Source of the DNA: Bacteroidota bacterium
GTDB lineage: Bacteria > Bacteroidota > Bacteroidia > Chitinophagales > Chitinophagaceae
Reading direction: 5' to 3'
Assembly: GCA_023429365.1 (NCBI GenBank)
Contig: JAEYVW010000035.1
Location: forward strand, 1-8,496
Length of the DNA: 8,496 bases
Shown here: positions 6,381 to 8,496 of the stretch, in pieces
Position numbering within the stretch: position 1 is the stretch's first letter
How the letters are laid out: each line of letters opens with the position of its first letter
Position numbers and translations under genes: made by a program
The notes under the pieces: generated by a model
Database searches by the model: none
Seen by the model: the letters and a program-made list of their open reading frames with translations, nothing else
What the model was told of the DNA's origin: nothing

Positions 6381-8339
6381 ATGAAGAAGGTATATGTAAC
6401 TATCACCTGTTTTCTATTGTTAGGTTCGTCGTTATTCTCACAATCATCCTTGCAAAAACTTTACCCGGTTAATTATGCCGCGGTAACTGTAACCGACCCT
6501 TTTTGGTCAAAAAGGATGGCAACTGTAGCCGACAACACTATCAATGCCTGCGTGCAATACACGGAAAACAAAACGGCCCGCATCCGCAATTTTGAAAAAG
6601 CGGCAGCCGGCACCGGCAAACATGAGGGTATCTATTATGATGATTCCGATGTATACAAAGCAATTGAGGCGATTGCCTATTCTTTGAAAACACACCCCAA
6701 CCCCGAATTGGAGGAAAATACAGATAGCTGGATCGATAAAATTGCCGCTGCACAATTGCCTGACGGCTATCTCAACACCTATTATCAGCTCGGCGGATTA
6801 GATAAAAGGTGGACCGATATGGAAAAACATGAAGACTATAATGCAGGCCACCTGATAGAAGCAGCTATCGCATATTATAATACCACAGGAAAAGATAAAC
6901 TGCTGAATGTTGCCATGCGACTGGCCGATCATATCGACTCAACATTTCGACTGAGCAACAAACCCTGGGTAAGTGGTCACCAGGAAATTGAACTTGCCTT
7001 AATGCGGCTTTACCATCACACAAAAAATAGGAAATACCTGGAGATGGCCGAATGGTTTCTCGACCAGCGGGGACGGGGGCTTGGCAAAGGTGTGATCTGG
7101 GACCAATGGAAAGATCCGGAATACTGCCAGGATAAATTGCCGGTCAAACAACAAACTGAAATTACAGGTCATGCAGTAAGAGCAATGTATATGTACACCG
7201 GTGCCGCCGACGTAGCAGCCGTTACGAACGATACGGGATACATGCACGCCATGCATACCATCTGGGAGGATGTAGTGTTTCGGAATATGTATATCACAGG
7301 TGGTATCGGTGCCCAGGGTAGAAATGAAGGTTTTGGTATCGACTACGACCTGCCTAATGAGACAGCTTATTGTGAAACCTGTGCATCGGTCGGCATGGTC
7401 TTCTGGAATCAGCGGATGCATATGCTCACGGGCGAAAGCAAATTTGTCGATGTATTGGAACGAAGCCTGTACAATGCTGCGCTGGATGGTTTGTCGTTGA
7501 GCGGTGACCGGTTTTTCTATGGCAACCCGCTCGCTTCAAAAGGCAATCACTATCGTCGTGAATGGTATGGCACCGCCTGCTGTCCTGCTAATATCGCCAG
7601 GCTGATTGCCTCTCTTGGAAATTATATTTATAGCTACGATGCGGAATCCGTATGGGTGAATCTCTTTATTGGAAGTAATACCAGTGCCCATGTTCAAAAA
7701 GGAAAGTTTGGATTGAACATGACAACAGGTTATCCGTGGAACGGTGAAACAAATATCCAGGTTAATGAAACGCCACGTGGAAAGGTAAATCTCAAAATAA
7801 GAATACCAGGCTGGCTGAAGGAACCCGCGCCAGGTGGACTATATAGTTATACTGATGATCGCAGCGATGAGCCCGAAATCCTACTGAACAACAAACCTGT
7901 AGACTACAAAATTGAAAATGGTTATGCGGTCATCAGTCGCACCTGGAAAGCAGGCGATCGCGTCACAATTAAAACACCTATGCATGTTCGTGTAATTAGT
8001 AGCAGGCCTGAACTGAAACAGAACAACGAACGTATAGCCCTGCAATACGGTCCCATGGTATATTGTGTAGAAGCAGCCGACAATAGGGAAACGGCCTGGA
8101 ATTTTATTGTCGATGAAAAACCAGACTTCAGAGTTAATTATGAGAAGGATTTATTGGGCGGCGTTAATACCATCATTTTTGATGCTTCTGTTTTGGAACC
8201 CTCATCAACTAAAAATTCTGTTTCCATTGTAAAAAAACCGGTTAAGGCGATTCCTTATTTTAGCTGGAATAATCGTGGTGCGCAGGAAATGCAGGTATGG
8301 TTGCCCACCAGTATCAAGACAATTTTAGTCAACCCATAG
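6381..8339 (+). CDS. GH127 family beta-L-arabinofuranosidase-type glycoside hydrolase (DUF1680)
   Basis: From the ATG at 6381 it encodes 652 residues. A GTG at 6372 would add three, but the ATG gives a standard signal peptide (MKKVYVTITCFLLLGSSLFS, cleaved near SQ), so I prefer it. An (alpha/alpha)6-barrel catalytic domain covers about residues 28-430 and is followed by beta-sandwich domains. Compared with Bifidobacterium HypBA1 (acid/base E322; zinc site E338, C340, C417, C418; nucleophile C417), this protein has E316 in NEGFG, E332 and C334 in YCETCASVG, and the pair C400-C401 in ACCPAN. E316 to E332 has the same 16-residue spacing. The expected reaction is retaining hydrolysis of beta-L-arabinofuranosides using a zinc-bound cysteine, on plant or glycoprotein arabinan, in the periplasm or outside. 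Some GH127 relatives have other specificities, so the substrate is not certain. It lies 78 bp after the receptor gene with no terminator between them. Confidence 0.93.
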   Translation: MKKVYVTITCFLLLGSSLFSQSSLQKLYPVNYAAVTVTDPFWSKRMATVADNTINACVQYTENKTARIRNFEKAAAGTGKHEGIYYDDSDVYKAIEAIAYSLKTHPNPELEENTDSWIDKIAAAQLPDGYLNTYYQLGGLDKRWTDMEKHEDYNAGHLIEAAIAYYNTTGKDKLLNVAMRLADHIDSTFRLSNKPWVSGHQEIELALMRLYHHTKNRKYLEMAEWFLDQRGRGLGKGVIWDQWKDPEYCQDKLPVKQQTEITGHAVRAMYMYTGAADVAAVTNDTGYMHAMHTIWEDVVFRNMYITGGIGAQGRNEGFGIDYDLPNETAYCETCASVGMVFWNQRMHMLTGESKFVDVLERSLYNAALDGLSLSGDRFFYGNPLASKGNHYRREWYGTACCPANIARLIASLGNYIYSYDAESVWVNLFIGSNTSAHVQKGKFGLNMTTGYPWNGETNIQVNETPRGKVNLKIRIPGWLKEPAPGGLYSYTDDRSDEPEILLNNKPVDYKIENGYAVISRTWKAGDRVTIKTPMHVRVISSRPELKQNNERIALQYGPMVYCVEAADNRETAWNFIVDEKPDFRVNYEKDLLGGVNTIIFDASVLEPSSTKNSVSIVKKPVKAIPYFSWNNRGAQEMQVWLPTSIKTILVNP

Positions 8340-8429
8340 TTGTTTCGCTATTGACTGAGTATGAATGGATATATTTCAAATTTTCGCCTGACTGGTGTGA
8401 GCATCGTCATAGCAGGATTGTTAAAACCT

Positions 8430-8445
8430 TGTTACCGTAGTAACA
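8430..8445. promoter_or_regulatory. Small inverted repeat in the 3' intergenic region
   Basis: TGTTAC (8430-8435) and GTAACA (8440-8445) are perfect arms around a CGTA centre. It lies 91 bp after the GH127 stop in a 157-bp stretch (8340-8496) where I see no gene on either strand. There is no T-run after it, so a terminator is unlikely; it may be an operator for a gene beyond the window or chance. Confidence 0.25.
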
Positions 8446-8496
8446 TAAAAAACTATCCAGAAAACAACCTTATTCCCTTATTCTTCAGTGGATAAG

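Noticed and set aside
6999..7421. A 140-codon minus-strand open frame inside the GH127 gene
   Set aside because: It is antisense to the active-site region of a clearly conserved enzyme, with no signal or motif of its own.

Overview
The window looks like chromosome of a Bacteroidetes/Bacteroidota member, probably Chitinophagaceae-like. The grounds are an outer-membrane receptor of the CarboxypepD_reg/plug/OMP_b-brl_3 type, signal peptides ending in A-Q or S-Q, no Shine-Dalgarno sequences before the starts, and a match to the Bacteroidetes promoter (TTG-N19-TATTTTTG) before the M1 peptidase gene. The assignment is inferred from these traits; there is no rRNA or other marker here.

Layout, left to right. 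Positions 1-944 hold the 3' end of an unrecognised plus-strand gene, followed 32 bp later by a complete short-chain dehydrogenase/reductase, probably in the same operon. Positions 1142-1492 encode a small DUF2442-like protein. It converges on a minus-strand four-helix membrane protein of the YvlD/phage-holin-4_2 type (1554-1901). The space between the two stop codons is filled exactly by a tandem array of nine 7-bp units (1493-1555). A divergent plus-strand gene (2080-3663) encodes a secreted M1 zinc metallopeptidase with intact catalytic motifs, a good promoter and a strong intrinsic terminator.

The right half carries an 810-residue TonB-dependent-type outer-membrane protein (3870-6302) and, 78 bp downstream on the same strand, a secreted GH127 beta-L-arabinofuranosidase-type enzyme (6381-8339) with all known zinc and catalytic residues. 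No terminator or clear promoter separates them, so they may be co-transcribed. A perfect 10-bp inverted repeat ends one base before the GH127 ATG and is the best candidate regulatory element in the window. The last 157 bp contain no gene, only a small inverted repeat.

The genes read as ordinary housekeeping and accessory functions: envelope, peptide and plant-polysaccharide use. I found no defence system, mobile element, CRISPR array, RNA gene or clearly new multi-gene system. The points most worth a second look are the heptamer array locked between two convergent stop codons and the inverted repeat at the GH127 start.
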